64,000 nucleotides of DNA from Hahella chejuensis KCTC 2396 (lineage in GTDB: Bacteria > Pseudomonadota > Gammaproteobacteria > Pseudomonadales > Oleiphilaceae), in contig NC_007645.1 in assembly GCF_000012985.1 (NCBI RefSeq), positions 6,685,001 to 6,749,000 of the forward strand, read 5' to 3'. Positions 36,851-45,485 of the stretch are shown piece by piece. Each line of letters begins with the position of its first letter. Positions within the stretch are counted from its first letter, which is position 1. Below the pieces are notes generated by a model, which worked only from the letters and a program-made list of their open reading frames with translations, had not been told where the DNA came from and did no database searches. The position numbers and the translations under genes are program-made.

Positions 36851-37530
36851 GCGTTTGGAAAAAATTAGTGACCGCCATCAAGGGCGGAGCCAACGAAGCG
36901 GCGGAAGCGGTTGTGGACAGTCAAGCATTGCGCATCCTGGACCAGGAAATCCGTGAAGCCAAAGAAGAACTGCGTAAGTCCGATCACGCACTGACCCAGA
37001 TCATGGCGAAAAGAAAGCTGGCCGACCAGAAAGTAGCGAGCCTGAAAGCCTCTGTCGCCGAATACGAAGGCCACGCACGCAAGGCGGCGGATAGCGACCG
37101 TAATCTGGCGCTGGAATGCGCGCAGAAAGTGGTGGAGCTGCGCGACCAGATGGACGCTGAGCAGAAATACGTGGATCAGTTCAACCAGTCCGAGCAGACC
37201 CTGCGTCGCAACATTGCACAGGCCAAGTCCAACCTGCGTCGTATGGAGCAGCAGATCGATATGGTGAAGGCGACTGAATCCGTGCAGAAAGCGCAAGTCG
37301 CAGTCTCTTCCAGACACATGGGCGCAAACAGCAAAATGAAGACCGCGGCGGAATCCCTGCAGCGCATCCAGAGTCGCCAGAATCAGCGCTCGGCGGAGCT
37401 GGACGCAGCAGAAGAGCTGGCTTCCGAAGAGAGCGGCGATTCTCTGGACGCAAAACTGAAGGCGGCCGGCATTAACGGCTCCAACGCTAACGCAGACGAC
37501 GAACTGGCGCGTATACTCGGAGGGAACTGA
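36847..37530 (+). CDS. yjfJ: PspA/IM30 family protein YjfJ
   Basis: Coiled-coil PspA-type protein of 227 residues (KGGANEAAEAVVDSQALRIL at the start, long heptads through about residue 180, and a C-terminal LDAKLKAAGI block). It shares its plan, including the start block and the terminal LxxKLxxAGI helix, with the paralogue at 27579-28265. It should polymerise on the inner face of the cytoplasmic membrane. Coupled to yjfI by a 4-bp overlap. Confidence 0.9.
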   Translation: MSVWKKLVTAIKGGANEAAEAVVDSQALRILDQEIREAKEELRKSDHALTQIMAKRKLADQKVASLKASVAEYEGHARKAADSDRNLALECAQKVVELRDQMDAEQKYVDQFNQSEQTLRRNIAQAKSNLRRMEQQIDMVKATESVQKAQVAVSSRHMGANSKMKTAAESLQRIQSRQNQRSAELDAAEELASEESGDSLDAKLKAAGINGSNANADDELARILGGN

Positions 37531-37547
37531 GTTTAAGAGCTTGTCTG

Positions 37548-38594
37548 ATGCCAATAATAAATAAGATCAAGAGAATCTTTATCCGACATTTTATGGAGCT
37601 GCGATGGCAAGGAGTCGTCATCGCATTGCTTTCCTATGTGGGTCTGAGCTATTTCTTCCTATATTTGTCCGGCGAGACGGATTTACTGTCTCTGCCGGAT
37701 TTTGCTTATTGGCTGGTCGTTACCGCCTCCACCGTCGGATATGGCGATTTCTCGCCGCAAACCCCCGCCGGCAAACTGGCCGTTTCCGTATTTGTCATTC
37801 CATTCGGCCTGAGCCTGTTCGCATTATTCGTAGGTAGAGTCGCCGTGTTCGCCTCTTATCACTGGAAAAAGGGAGTGAAAGGTTTGAAACAACTCGATTG
37901 CGCCAATCATATTCTCGTTATCGGCTGGAACGAAAGACGCACGCCTCATCTGATCCGTCTCTTGTTGCGTGAGCAGCTCGGCAGTGAGGAAACCCGCCAG
38001 GTAGTTCTCTGCGCGAAAGCGGATATTGAAAATCCCATGCCGGAGGAAATAGGCTTCGTCAAAGTTGAAAGCTACAACAATGACGCGCAAATGAGCATGG
38101 CCTGCTTGGAAAGTGCGTCCACCATCATCATCGACGCCCCGGAAGACGACGTCACTATGACAGCCGCCCTCTATTGCGCCAGCCGCAACAAAGACGCCCA
38201 CATGATCGCCTATTTCAACGACGACAATCTGAGCCGCCTGTTGAAAGTTCATTGTCCCAACATAGAATGCACGCCGTCGGTAGACGTTGAGTTGCTGGCG
38301 AAGTCCGCCATGCATCCCGGCTCCAGCGTATTGCATCAGGACCTGCTGAACGTGCAGGATGGCATGACGCAATACTCCATCAGATATCCGGCCGAAGCCA
38401 AAAGCGTCCCGTTGCGAAATTTGTTTCTGCCGCTAAAAGAACGTTATGATGCGATCCTGATTGCCGTCGGCGACGGCAAAGGGGCCGTTACCTTGAATCC
38501 ACCTATGGACCATACTGTTGCGCCCGGAACCACGATTTACTACATCGCGGACGAACGCATCGATGGACTTGATTGGGAGAAACTCTGTGTTTAG
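37548..38594 (+). CDS. Potassium channel with RCK/TrkA-N domain
   Basis: Ion channel of 348 residues. TM1 is at about 20-40, the selectivity filter STVGYGD is at 61-67 and TM2 at about 72-95. A cytoplasmic RCK/TrkA-N-like domain follows (HILVIGWNERRTPHLIRLL, then SASTIIIDAPEDDVTM), and a C-terminal TrkA-C-like part. The motif HILVIGW is a Rossmann start, so ligand gating is expected. It lies 17 bp after yjfJ and overlaps yjfK by 8 bp, so it is truly inside the operon. E. coli lacks a channel at this position. Confidence 0.9.
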   Translation: MPIINKIKRIFIRHFMELRWQGVVIALLSYVGLSYFFLYLSGETDLLSLPDFAYWLVVTASTVGYGDFSPQTPAGKLAVSVFVIPFGLSLFALFVGRVAVFASYHWKKGVKGLKQLDCANHILVIGWNERRTPHLIRLLLREQLGSEETRQVVLCAKADIENPMPEEIGFVKVESYNNDAQMSMACLESASTIIIDAPEDDVTMTAALYCASRNKDAHMIAYFNDDNLSRLLKVHCPNIECTPSVDVELLAKSAMHPGSSVLHQDLLNVQDGMTQYSIRYPAEAKSVPLRNLFLPLKERYDAILIAVGDGKGAVTLNPPMDHTVAPGTTIYYIADERIDGLDWEKLCV

Positions 38595-39231
38595 CAAGTT
38601 TTTCAAAAAAGATGAACCTAAGCCCCCTTCCGCTCCAGAGATCATGGGGTTGCGTCTCGGCGGCGCATTTGAACTCGATCAACTGAGACTAAAACTGATC
38701 GAACCTTCGGTCATTTTTAAAGGCGCGGCCAAAACCCAGTTAATCCAGGCGGTAGGCCAGGTGAAACTGGACGCCAGCAGCACACTGCTGCGCTTCTACA
38801 CCGACGACGACGGATTTATTCAGGTGGTGTTGAATGGCGGCATGACGGAAAACCACGTTGAAGACGTCAAGCTTTGGTATTTCTATGAAACCCGCGCGGT
38901 TGGAAGCCAGTCGGATTGGGACATGTTAATAAACTCCCAGATCAGCCAGCCTGAATACAGTATTGAAGGCCACCGCTTCCAGCGGGTTTGGGAAAGCGTC
39001 GGAGAATCCTCTCCCCCTGTGGCCATGACAGAGAAAACCACCACCGAAGCAGGCGAAGTCACAGAGACGGATCAGTTTTCGATGTTGTATGAAAGATCCG
39101 TGAATGAAGACCTGGATGAGTTTCTCATGGTCTGCGGCGAAGAAAAAATCATCGATAACCGCGCCGACCGCTGTCTGGTGCTGTCCACCGGCATTAATCT
39201 GCGGCCTGCGGACATCGTTATCATTGGATAA
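38587..39231 (+). CDS. yjfK: YjfK-like DUF2491 protein
   Basis: Soluble protein of about 214 residues with the DUF2491/YjfK layout (IMGLRLGGAFELDQLRLKLI, LLRFYTDDDGFIQVVLNGG, KLWYFYETRAVGS). GTG 38587 (VFSKFFKKDEP) after gggag is chosen. An upstream in-frame ATG would put 23 residues inside the channel gene and does not fit the family start. Function unknown; always found next to PspA, DUF350 and YjfM-type genes. Confidence 0.83.
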   Translation: MFSKFFKKDEPKPPSAPEIMGLRLGGAFELDQLRLKLIEPSVIFKGAAKTQLIQAVGQVKLDASSTLLRFYTDDDGFIQVVLNGGMTENHVEDVKLWYFYETRAVGSQSDWDMLINSQISQPEYSIEGHRFQRVWESVGESSPPVAMTEKTTTEAGEVTETDQFSMLYERSVNEDLDEFLMVCGEEKIIDNRADRCLVLSTGINLRPADIVIIG

Positions 39232-39300
39232 ATGCGGCCCTCCGCATTTATCCCCTCAACCCACATAACATATCCATAATTATTAAAGAAGGAGCTGTCC

Positions 39301-39717
39301 ATGGACGCTATCGCACATTCGCTGTTAGGCCTAACGAATTTTGCGATTTACTTTTCTTCCTCATTAGTCCTGCTATTGGTGTTCAAATTCCTGTATACCA
39401 TGGTCACGCCTCACGACGAGTGGAAACTGGTCAAAGAAGGTAAGAGCGTCGCCGCTGCGACAGGCCTTATCGGCGCTGTGATTGGCTTTTCCATCGCACT
39501 CGCCGGAGCCGCCTCCAACTCCGTATCTCTGCTTGATTTCTGGGTATGGGCTGCTGTCGCGCTGATTGCGCAGGTTGTGGCCTTCGCCATCATTCGCTTC
39601 ATCTTCATGCCTAAAATTGTACAGCGCATTACTGACGGCGAAGTGTCCGCGGGCGTCGTACTGGGCGGATTTTCCGTGGCCGTAGGCATTCTGAACGCGG
39701 CTTGCATGACCTACTAA
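39301..39717 (+). CDS. yjfL: YjfL-like DUF350 membrane protein
   Basis: Membrane protein of 138 residues with four hydrophobic helices and the DUF350 repeat pattern (AAATGLIGAVIGFSIALAGA, AGVVLGGFSVAVGILNAACM). RBS aaggag is 6 bp from ATG 39301. It follows yjfK after 69 bp and precedes yjfM by 11 bp. Proposed inner-membrane partner of the PspA system; no activity is known. Confidence 0.87.
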   Translation: MDAIAHSLLGLTNFAIYFSSSLVLLLVFKFLYTMVTPHDEWKLVKEGKSVAAATGLIGAVIGFSIALAGAASNSVSLLDFWVWAAVALIAQVVAFAIIRFIFMPKIVQRITDGEVSAGVVLGGFSVAVGILNAACMTY

Positions 39718-39728
39718 GGAGCAGTGGA

Positions 39729-40358
39729 ATGAAGCGTACGAAAGAAATTAATCTGGACAGGATGAAAAAGAACGGTCAGAGCTTCTTGCTACGACCCATC
39801 ACTGTCGCTGTCGCCGGCGTCACGCTCACCGCCTGCTCGGATACCCGCGAAGCTCAGGTTTACAAAGACATGAGCGAGTGCATTAATGAAAACCCAAGCT
39901 ACGCCTCAGAATGTGAAGCAGCGTATCAGCAAGCGCTCAAACGGGCCACGGAGACCGCGCCCAAATACATGTCCATGCGCGACTGTGAAGCGGAATTCGG
40001 CGCCAACGCCTGCACCAGCTATCAGGGTAGTTCAGGTCAGAGCTGGTTCATGCCCGCCATGGCCGGCTTCATGTTCGCCAAGATTCTGGACTCGAACCGC
40101 CGTTATGATTATCAGCCGGTGTTCACCTCCTACTATCGCGGCTCTCCGTTTTACGGCAGCTGGGTGACTTCCGACGGCTATCGCTACGGCAGCACCTACA
40201 ACCGTAAAGTCACCGTGGACAACAAAGCGTTTCAGCCCAAGCCCGCTGTGACGCGGACCATTTCCCGCGGCGGATTCGGTTCGACGGTGAATGCAAAATC
40301 TTCCTGGAGCAGCTCTTCCAAATCCAGTTCCAGCTCAAGAAGCAGCTGGGGCGGTTAA
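39729..40358 (+). CDS. yjfM: YjfM-like DUF1190 lipoprotein
   Basis: Protein of 209 residues. After a long basic N-region, ITVAVAGVTLTAC ends in a lipobox with the cysteine near residue 38, so it is probably a lipoprotein. The mature part holds the DUF1190 block (YKDMSECINENPSYASECEA, FMPAMAGFMFAKIL). It ends in a Ser-rich tail with SSSKSSSSSRSSWGG. ATG 39729 is chosen with ggagcagtgg upstream. It is followed after 3 bp by yjfC. Confidence 0.85.
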   Translation: MKRTKEINLDRMKKNGQSFLLRPITVAVAGVTLTACSDTREAQVYKDMSECINENPSYASECEAAYQQALKRATETAPKYMSMRDCEAEFGANACTSYQGSSGQSWFMPAMAGFMFAKILDSNRRYDYQPVFTSYYRGSPFYGSWVTSDGYRYGSTYNRKVTVDNKAFQPKPAVTRTISRGGFGSTVNAKSSWSSSSKSSSSSRSSWGG

Positions 40359-40361
40359 ATC

Positions 40362-41525
40362 ATGCTGCGCATACCGATCCAGGAACGGCCGCATTGGCGC
40401 GATCTCGCCCACGAATACGGCTTCCAGTTTCACACCATGCATGGGGAAGTCTATTGGGATGAGAGCGCCTACTATCAGTTCTCTCTGGAGCAGATAGAAA
40501 ACGGGCTCGAAGATCCCTCTGCCGAGATCCACCAAATGTGCCTGGAGGTCGTCGACCGGGTGGTGGAGGACGAGCGCCTGTTGCGCAAGTTCAGCATTCC
40601 TGAGATGTTCTGGGAAGCGGTGCGCGCTTCTTGGCGCGATCAGCAGCCCAGTCTGTATTCGCGTCTGGATTTCGCCTACGATGGCCGCAATCCGGCCAAG
40701 TTGTACGAGAACAACGCCGATACGCCCACCAGCCTGTATGAATCAGGCTTCTGGCAGTGGTTGTGGCTGGAGGAGAACGTGCGCAACGGTCGCCTGCCCC
40801 GCGCTTGCGACCAGTTCAACTCCCTGCAGGAAAAGCTGGTGCGCAGGCTGGCGGAAATCTATGCGCAAACCGATGGCCCTGATTTCTACTTCAGCTGCTG
40901 CAAAGACACCGAAGAAGATCGCGGAACGATTCAGTATCTGCAGGACTGCGCGGCGGAAGCGGGCATCCCCAACCGCTTTATCTACATCGACGATATCGGA
41001 CAAGGCGAGAACGGCGAATTTACGGATCTGGATGACCGGGTCATTGAGCTGATGTTCAAGCTGTATCCCTGGGAGTTCATGCAGCGGGAAGAGTTCGCCC
41101 CGCTGATTTTGCAAAACCCTATGCGCTGGATTGAGCCTTTATGGAAATCTGTGCTGTCTAATAAGGCGCTTCTGCCGATGTTGTGGAAGATGTTCCCCAA
41201 TCATCCTAATTTGCTACCGGCTTATTTCGAAGATGAAGTCGAGCATGCGCCTGGGGTGGATTTGGTGAAAAAGCCGATTTTCTCCCGCGAAGGCGCTAAT
41301 GTGGCTCTCTACCGCGACGGCGAAATGCTTTTCGATACGGATGGCCCTTATGGCGAAGAAGGCTTTATCTTTCAGGCTTATCACCCCCTTCCCAAATTCG
41401 GCGAGAGCTACACGCTGGTGGGCTCCTGGCTGGTGAACGATCAGCCGGCGGGCATCTCCGTGAGGGAGGACAAAGCCCTGGTGACCCAAGACCTTTCCCG
41501 CTATTTGCCCCATGTGATTCTGTAA
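40362..41525 (+). CDS. yjfC: Glutathionylspermidine synthase-like ATP-grasp protein YjfC
   Basis: ATP-grasp ligase-like protein of 387 residues resembling the C-terminal synthetase domain of E. coli GspS ([56 protein letters not shown]). No amidase domain is present. The family suggests peptide-bond formation between a glutathione-like acid and a polyamine, but for YjfC itself the substrate is not established. Last large gene of the operon. Confidence 0.88.
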   Translation: MLRIPIQERPHWRDLAHEYGFQFHTMHGEVYWDESAYYQFSLEQIENGLEDPSAEIHQMCLEVVDRVVEDERLLRKFSIPEMFWEAVRASWRDQQPSLYSRLDFAYDGRNPAKLYENNADTPTSLYESGFWQWLWLEENVRNGRLPRACDQFNSLQEKLVRRLAEIYAQTDGPDFYFSCCKDTEEDRGTIQYLQDCAAEAGIPNRFIYIDDIGQGENGEFTDLDDRVIELMFKLYPWEFMQREEFAPLILQNPMRWIEPLWKSVLSNKALLPMLWKMFPNHPNLLPAYFEDEVEHAPGVDLVKKPIFSREGANVALYRDGEMLFDTDGPYGEEGFIFQAYHPLPKFGESYTLVGSWLVNDQPAGISVREDKALVTQDLSRYLPHVIL

Positions 41526-41636
41526 GAGATGTCTCACAGTCTCCGTGGGGATACGCTGATTACTATCTGATCGCTCATTGATTAAACTGCAGCCCGTTTT
41601 GTAAATCTGTACCAAAAGATTCTAACGGAGTAGTTT

Positions 41637-41825
41637 ATGTCGAGAATCCAACGTAGCAATGACGAGCAGTTTTTACATCACCAGCGCAAGGAGCGCTTTT
41701 ATGAGCAGGACGGTCAGTGGTATTACATGACTCGCGAGCAAATCCCCCTGGGCCCTTACGATAAAAGAGAGCATGCGCAGGAAGGTCTGTCCGCCTACCT
41801 CTGTTATCTTCACGCCGCAGGCTGA
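41637..41825 (+). CDS. Small DUF6316-type protein
   Basis: Protein of 62 residues, rich in charged and aromatic residues (QRKERFYEQDGQWYYMTREQ, then PLGPYDKREHAQEGLSAYL). The pattern fits DUF6316, a short gammaproteobacterial family with no known role. ATG 41637 follows taacggag. It is 111 bp after yjfC and could be transcribed with the operon or separately. Confidence 0.7.
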   Translation: MSRIQRSNDEQFLHHQRKERFYEQDGQWYYMTREQIPLGPYDKREHAQEGLSAYLCYLHAAG

Positions 41826-42212
41826 TGCGGCGGCATTATCCGCCATCATGTATTTCCGGCAATAAATCCAATATTTCTCATCCACAAGTTCTGTAGTGAG
41901 CGTCCTGACGGATGTAACTACAGAACTTCCGTCGTCCTTCCTTTTCTTGCAGTTTTTCTGCTCCCAGATTCGCCAGACAACGTTGGCTTCGCATTTCAAC
42001 CTGAGAAGAATATGCGGATTCCCGCCCACCGCTAACCAGCGAAATGGGTGGATTCCCACCCATTTAGAAATCCCACTGTTCCGACAAAATCCCGTAACAC
42101 GCTGTTATTACTAAAATTTCACGTTAATTCAAAAATTGGCCCAGAGGTTGCTCTTATGTAATCGACTATGGCTTTCGCCTAACCCCAACAAAAACAAAAT
42201 GTGAGGTATAAC
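41826..42212. other. Intergenic region before the TRAP operon
   Basis: 387 bp without a convincing gene. It holds a 10-bp perfect hairpin (42042-42065) and two copies of ggattccc followed by R-cccac-like sequence at about 42017 and 42050. The promoter of the TRAP operon should lie in the AT-rich stretch 42100-42200. Confidence 0.5.
42042..42065. repeat. 10-bp perfect hairpin
   Basis: aaatgggtgg (42042-42051) and ccacccattt (42056-42065) pair perfectly across attc. No T-run follows. It lies about 150 bp before the TRAP binding-protein gene and could be an operator or a terminator for transcripts from the yjf operon. Confidence 0.55.
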
Positions 42213-43193
42213 ATGCGATTCAAAAAACTCCTGACGGCCCTTGTTGGCGCCACCCTGTCTTTCTCTGTTTTCGCCGCCCCTCTCCAAATCAAGTTTTCCC
42301 ACGTTGTAGCGGAAAACACTCCCAAGGGACAGATGGCGATCAAGTTCAAACAACTGGTGGAAGAACGCCTGCCGGGCAAAGTTGAAGTAAAAGTGTTCCC
42401 CAACTCCCAGCTGTTCGGTGACGACAACGTGCTGGAGGCCATGCTGCTGGGCGACGTACAGTTGGCTGCGCCATCTCTGTCCAAGTTCGACAATTACACC
42501 AAAAAACTGCAAGTCTTCGACCTGCCTTTCCTGTTCCAGGATATGGAGGCGGTAGAGCGCTTCCAAAACGGCCCCGCCGGTCAGGAACTGCTGTCCGCGC
42601 TGGAGCGTAAGGGGCTGGTTGGTCTGGGTTACCTGCACAACGGCATGAAGCAGCTGTCCGCCAATAGCCCGGTTCGCGTGCCCGCGGACATCGCCGGTAA
42701 GAAATTCCGCATCCAGACTTCCGACGTACTGGCGGCGCAATTCGAAGCCGTCAAAGCGGTGCCTGTGAAAAAGCCGTTCTCTGAAGTGTTCACACTGCTG
42801 CAGACCAACGCTATCGACGGTCAGGAAAACACTTGGTCTAATATCTATTCCAAAAAGTTCTATGAAGTTCAGGACCACATCACTGAGTCCAACCACGGTC
42901 TGCTGGACTACCTGGTGGTGACCTCCAAAGAGTTCTGGATGGAGCTGCCTGACGACATGCGCGACGTCATCAAAAAGAGCCTGGACGAGTCCATCGCCTA
43001 CGGCAACAGCATCGCTGCGGAGAAAGACAATAGCGATAAAGAAGAAATCATCGCTTCCCGTCGCACCAAGGTGACCTCTCTGACTCCAGAAGAGCGCAAG
43101 CAGTGGGTTGACGCTATGAAACCTGTCTGGAAAAAGTTCGAGAAGGAGATCGGGGCGGATGTGATCAAGGCCGCTGAAGCCTCCAATCAATAA
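42213..43193 (+). CDS. dctP: TRAP transporter solute-binding protein, DctP type
   Basis: Periplasmic protein of 326 residues with a signal peptide (KKLLTALVGATLSFSVFA). The DctP fold shows IKFSHVVAENTPKGQMAIKF near the mature start, GLGYLHNGMKQL in the middle and TLLQTNAIDGQENTWSNIY, the conserved substrate-side block. It delivers a C4-dicarboxylate or similar organic acid to the DctQM permease encoded downstream. ATG 42213 follows gaggtata. A hairpin at 43209 separates it from dctQ. Confidence 0.9.
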   Translation: MRFKKLLTALVGATLSFSVFAAPLQIKFSHVVAENTPKGQMAIKFKQLVEERLPGKVEVKVFPNSQLFGDDNVLEAMLLGDVQLAAPSLSKFDNYTKKLQVFDLPFLFQDMEAVERFQNGPAGQELLSALERKGLVGLGYLHNGMKQLSANSPVRVPADIAGKKFRIQTSDVLAAQFEAVKAVPVKKPFSEVFTLLQTNAIDGQENTWSNIYSKKFYEVQDHITESNHGLLDYLVVTSKEFWMELPDDMRDVIKKSLDESIAYGNSIAAEKDNSDKEEIIASRRTKVTSLTPEERKQWVDAMKPVWKKFEKEIGADVIKAAEASNQ

Positions 43194-43208
43194 CCCTCTC
43201 CGGGAAAG

Positions 43209-43230
43209 GGAGCAACCGCCAGGTTGCTCC
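43209..43230 (+). terminator. Hairpin between dctP and dctQ (attenuator)
   Basis: ggagcaacc (43209-43217) and ggttgctcc (43222-43230) form a 9-bp perfect stem with a 4-base loop, then tatacttt. It starts 16 bp after the dctP stop. Such partial terminators commonly let binding proteins be made in excess over their permeases. Confidence 0.65.
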
Positions 43231-43297
43231 TATACTTTCGTAATTCGAGCTGTAGAACCGTTTTTAAGCCGTACAATAACCAGAATTAGGTCCCATC

Positions 43298-43858
43298 ATG
43301 TTTGGTCGAATCGTCCATCGCTTTGAAGAAAGCGTTCTGTGTCTGTTGTTGGTATCCATGACCCTGCTGGTGTTCTCGGAAACCATGCTTCGTTTCTTTT
43401 TCAACACCGGCCTGCTGTGGGCGGAAGAAGCCACCCTGTATCTGGGAGCCTGGATGGTGTTGTTTGGCGCATCCTACGGCGTCAGGGTGAACGCCCACAT
43501 CGGCGTGGACGCTTTCGTGAAACTTTTACCCAAGGGACCCCGTCGCGCCGTCGCCGCATTAGCCGTCGTGATGTGTCTGGTCTACTGCGGGTTATTCCTG
43601 TATGGCGGTTGGATCTACCTCGCCAAAATGCACAAGATCGGCATCGAACTCAGCGACATTCCCGTGCCTCGCTGGGTTGCGCAAAGCATCCTGTTCATTG
43701 GTTTCATCCTGTTGGCAATTCGCTTCCTGCAATTGCTGTGGGCGATCATCGTCGGTAAGTCCAACGGCTTCGAGTTCGTAGATGAAGCCAAAGAAAGCAT
43801 GCATCTCGCCGATGAGACAGCGGGAGCTTCCACTTCAGCGCAAGGTAACCGCCCATGA
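43298..43858 (+). CDS. dctQ: TRAP transporter small permease, DctQ type
   Basis: Small membrane subunit of 186 residues with four hydrophobic helices. The block TGLLWAEEATLYLGAWMVLF is the conserved DctQ region. It supports the large DctM subunit, with which its gene overlaps by 4 bp (ATGA at 43855-43858). The C-terminal tail of about 35 residues is hydrophilic. Confidence 0.9.
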   Translation: MFGRIVHRFEESVLCLLLVSMTLLVFSETMLRFFFNTGLLWAEEATLYLGAWMVLFGASYGVRVNAHIGVDAFVKLLPKGPRRAVAALAVVMCLVYCGLFLYGGWIYLAKMHKIGIELSDIPVPRWVAQSILFIGFILLAIRFLQLLWAIIVGKSNGFEFVDEAKESMHLADETAGASTSAQGNRP

Positions 43859-45258
43859 CCGCCACCGTACTTTTCATCCTGCTGTTCACTTGCATGCTGA
43901 TGGGCATGCCGATCGCCGTCGCCTTGGGTCTGTCCAGTATCGTCACGATTCTGTTTTTCGCCCCGGACACGTCACTGGCGTCCATAGCGCTGAAGATGTT
44001 TGAGGCGACTTCCAGCCACTATACGCTGCTGGCGATTCCATTCTTTATTTTGTCTTCCGCGTTTCTTTCCACCGGAGGCGTGGCGCGACGTCTGATTGAC
44101 TTCGCCGTCAGCAGCGTCGGCCATATTCGCGGCGGCCTGGGTATGGCGTCCGTCATGGCCTGTATGCTGTTCGCGGCGGTATCCGGTTCCTCGCCCGCAA
44201 CCGTAGCGGCGATAGGCTCGATCGTCATCGCCGGTATGGTGCGCGCGGGTTATCCGCAAAGCTTCGGCGCAGGCCTGATCGCCAACGCCGGTACGCTGGG
44301 CATTCTTATCCCTCCTTCCATCGTCATGCTGGTGTACGCCGCCGCGACGGAAGTCTCCGCGGCGCGCATGTTTATGGCTGGCCTGATTCCCGGTTTGATG
44401 ATGGGCGGCATTCTGATGATCGCCATCTATATCGCCGCACGCATTAAGAAACTGCCCTCTCAGCCATTCCCCGGCGTCAAAACACTCATCAAAACCGGTG
44501 TAGTCGCAATGGGTGGAATCATGCTGATCGTTATCGTGTTGGGCTCCATTTACGGCGGCGTCGCCAGTCCAACGGAAGCCGCAGCGGTAGCGGCGGTATA
44601 CGCCTACCTGATCGCCGTTATTGGCTATCGTGATATTGGTCCGTTGAAAGACATCGCCTGGCGCAACCAAGGCGAAGCGATTCCCAGCGCAGTGATCCGC
44701 AACACTCTGCAATGCGCCTTGGCGCTGCCCAAGTCAGTGACCGATAAAGAAGTGCGTCACGTGGTGCTGGATGCGGCCAAAGTCAGTCTGATGCTGTTGT
44801 TCATCATCGCCAACGCTATGCTGTTCGCCCACGTACTGACGTCCGAAGGCATTCCTCAGGCCATCGCCGCGACTATCGTAGAGTGGGGCTTACCGGCATG
44901 GGGCTTCCTTATTGTGGTGAATATTCTGCTGTTGATGGCGGGCAACTTCATGGAACCCTCCGCCATTCTGCTGATCATGGCGCCGATTCTGTTCCCCATC
45001 GCCACCCAGCTGGGCATCGACCCGATACACCTTGGCATTATTATGGTGGTGAATATGGAAATTGGCATGCTAACGCCGCCAGTAGGGCTAAACTTATTCG
45101 TAACAGCGGGCATAACCAATCGCTCCATCGGTTGGGTCATTCGCGCCGCCCTGCCCTGGCTGGGCCTCCTCCTGGGCTTCCTGATCCTGATTACATACGT
45201 GCCGCAAATATCTCTGTTCCTGCCGGAATACATCGACAAGCTACAGGGATACAACTAA
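43855..45258 (+). CDS. dctM: TRAP transporter large permease, DctM type
   Basis: Large membrane subunit of 467 residues with about 12 helices and the DctM repeats (AGTLGILIPPSIVMLVYA in the first half, NMEIGMLTPPVGLNLFV in the second). It is the sodium-coupled transport channel, fed by the DctP protein. Length is slightly above the typical 425-430 because of a loop at about 260-310 (NQGEAIPSAVIRNTLQCAL). Confidence 0.92.
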   Translation: MTATVLFILLFTCMLMGMPIAVALGLSSIVTILFFAPDTSLASIALKMFEATSSHYTLLAIPFFILSSAFLSTGGVARRLIDFAVSSVGHIRGGLGMASVMACMLFAAVSGSSPATVAAIGSIVIAGMVRAGYPQSFGAGLIANAGTLGILIPPSIVMLVYAAATEVSAARMFMAGLIPGLMMGGILMIAIYIAARIKKLPSQPFPGVKTLIKTGVVAMGGIMLIVIVLGSIYGGVASPTEAAAVAAVYAYLIAVIGYRDIGPLKDIAWRNQGEAIPSAVIRNTLQCALALPKSVTDKEVRHVVLDAAKVSLMLLFIIANAMLFAHVLTSEGIPQAIAATIVEWGLPAWGFLIVVNILLLMAGNFMEPSAILLIMAPILFPIATQLGIDPIHLGIIMVVNMEIGMLTPPVGLNLFVTAGITNRSIGWVIRAALPWLGLLLGFLILITYVPQISLFLPEYIDKLQGYN

Positions 45259-45345
45259 AAGGCGCGTAAATACGCATAAATAGAGGAGGCGTTAGGTAGA
45301 GCGTAACGAGATTCGCAAACGTCCGCATACTCTCGCGGATATTCA

Positions 45346-45372
45346 GGGGTAGGTCCCACTACCCCTTTTTTT
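45346..45372 (+). terminator. Intrinsic terminator of the TRAP operon
   Basis: ggggtag (45346-45352) and ctacccc (45359-45365) with a 6-base loop are followed by ttttttt. It lies about 90 bp after the dctM stop and is a classical Rho-independent terminator. Confidence 0.85.
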
Positions 45373-45485
45373 GCTGACTGGCGAGACAGAAAAACATAAC
45401 AAATAATTATATAAAACAAGGAAATACAACCATCGGGAATAACATGAAATAATAACAAGCAATATTCACATACCCGGAGGCAATA

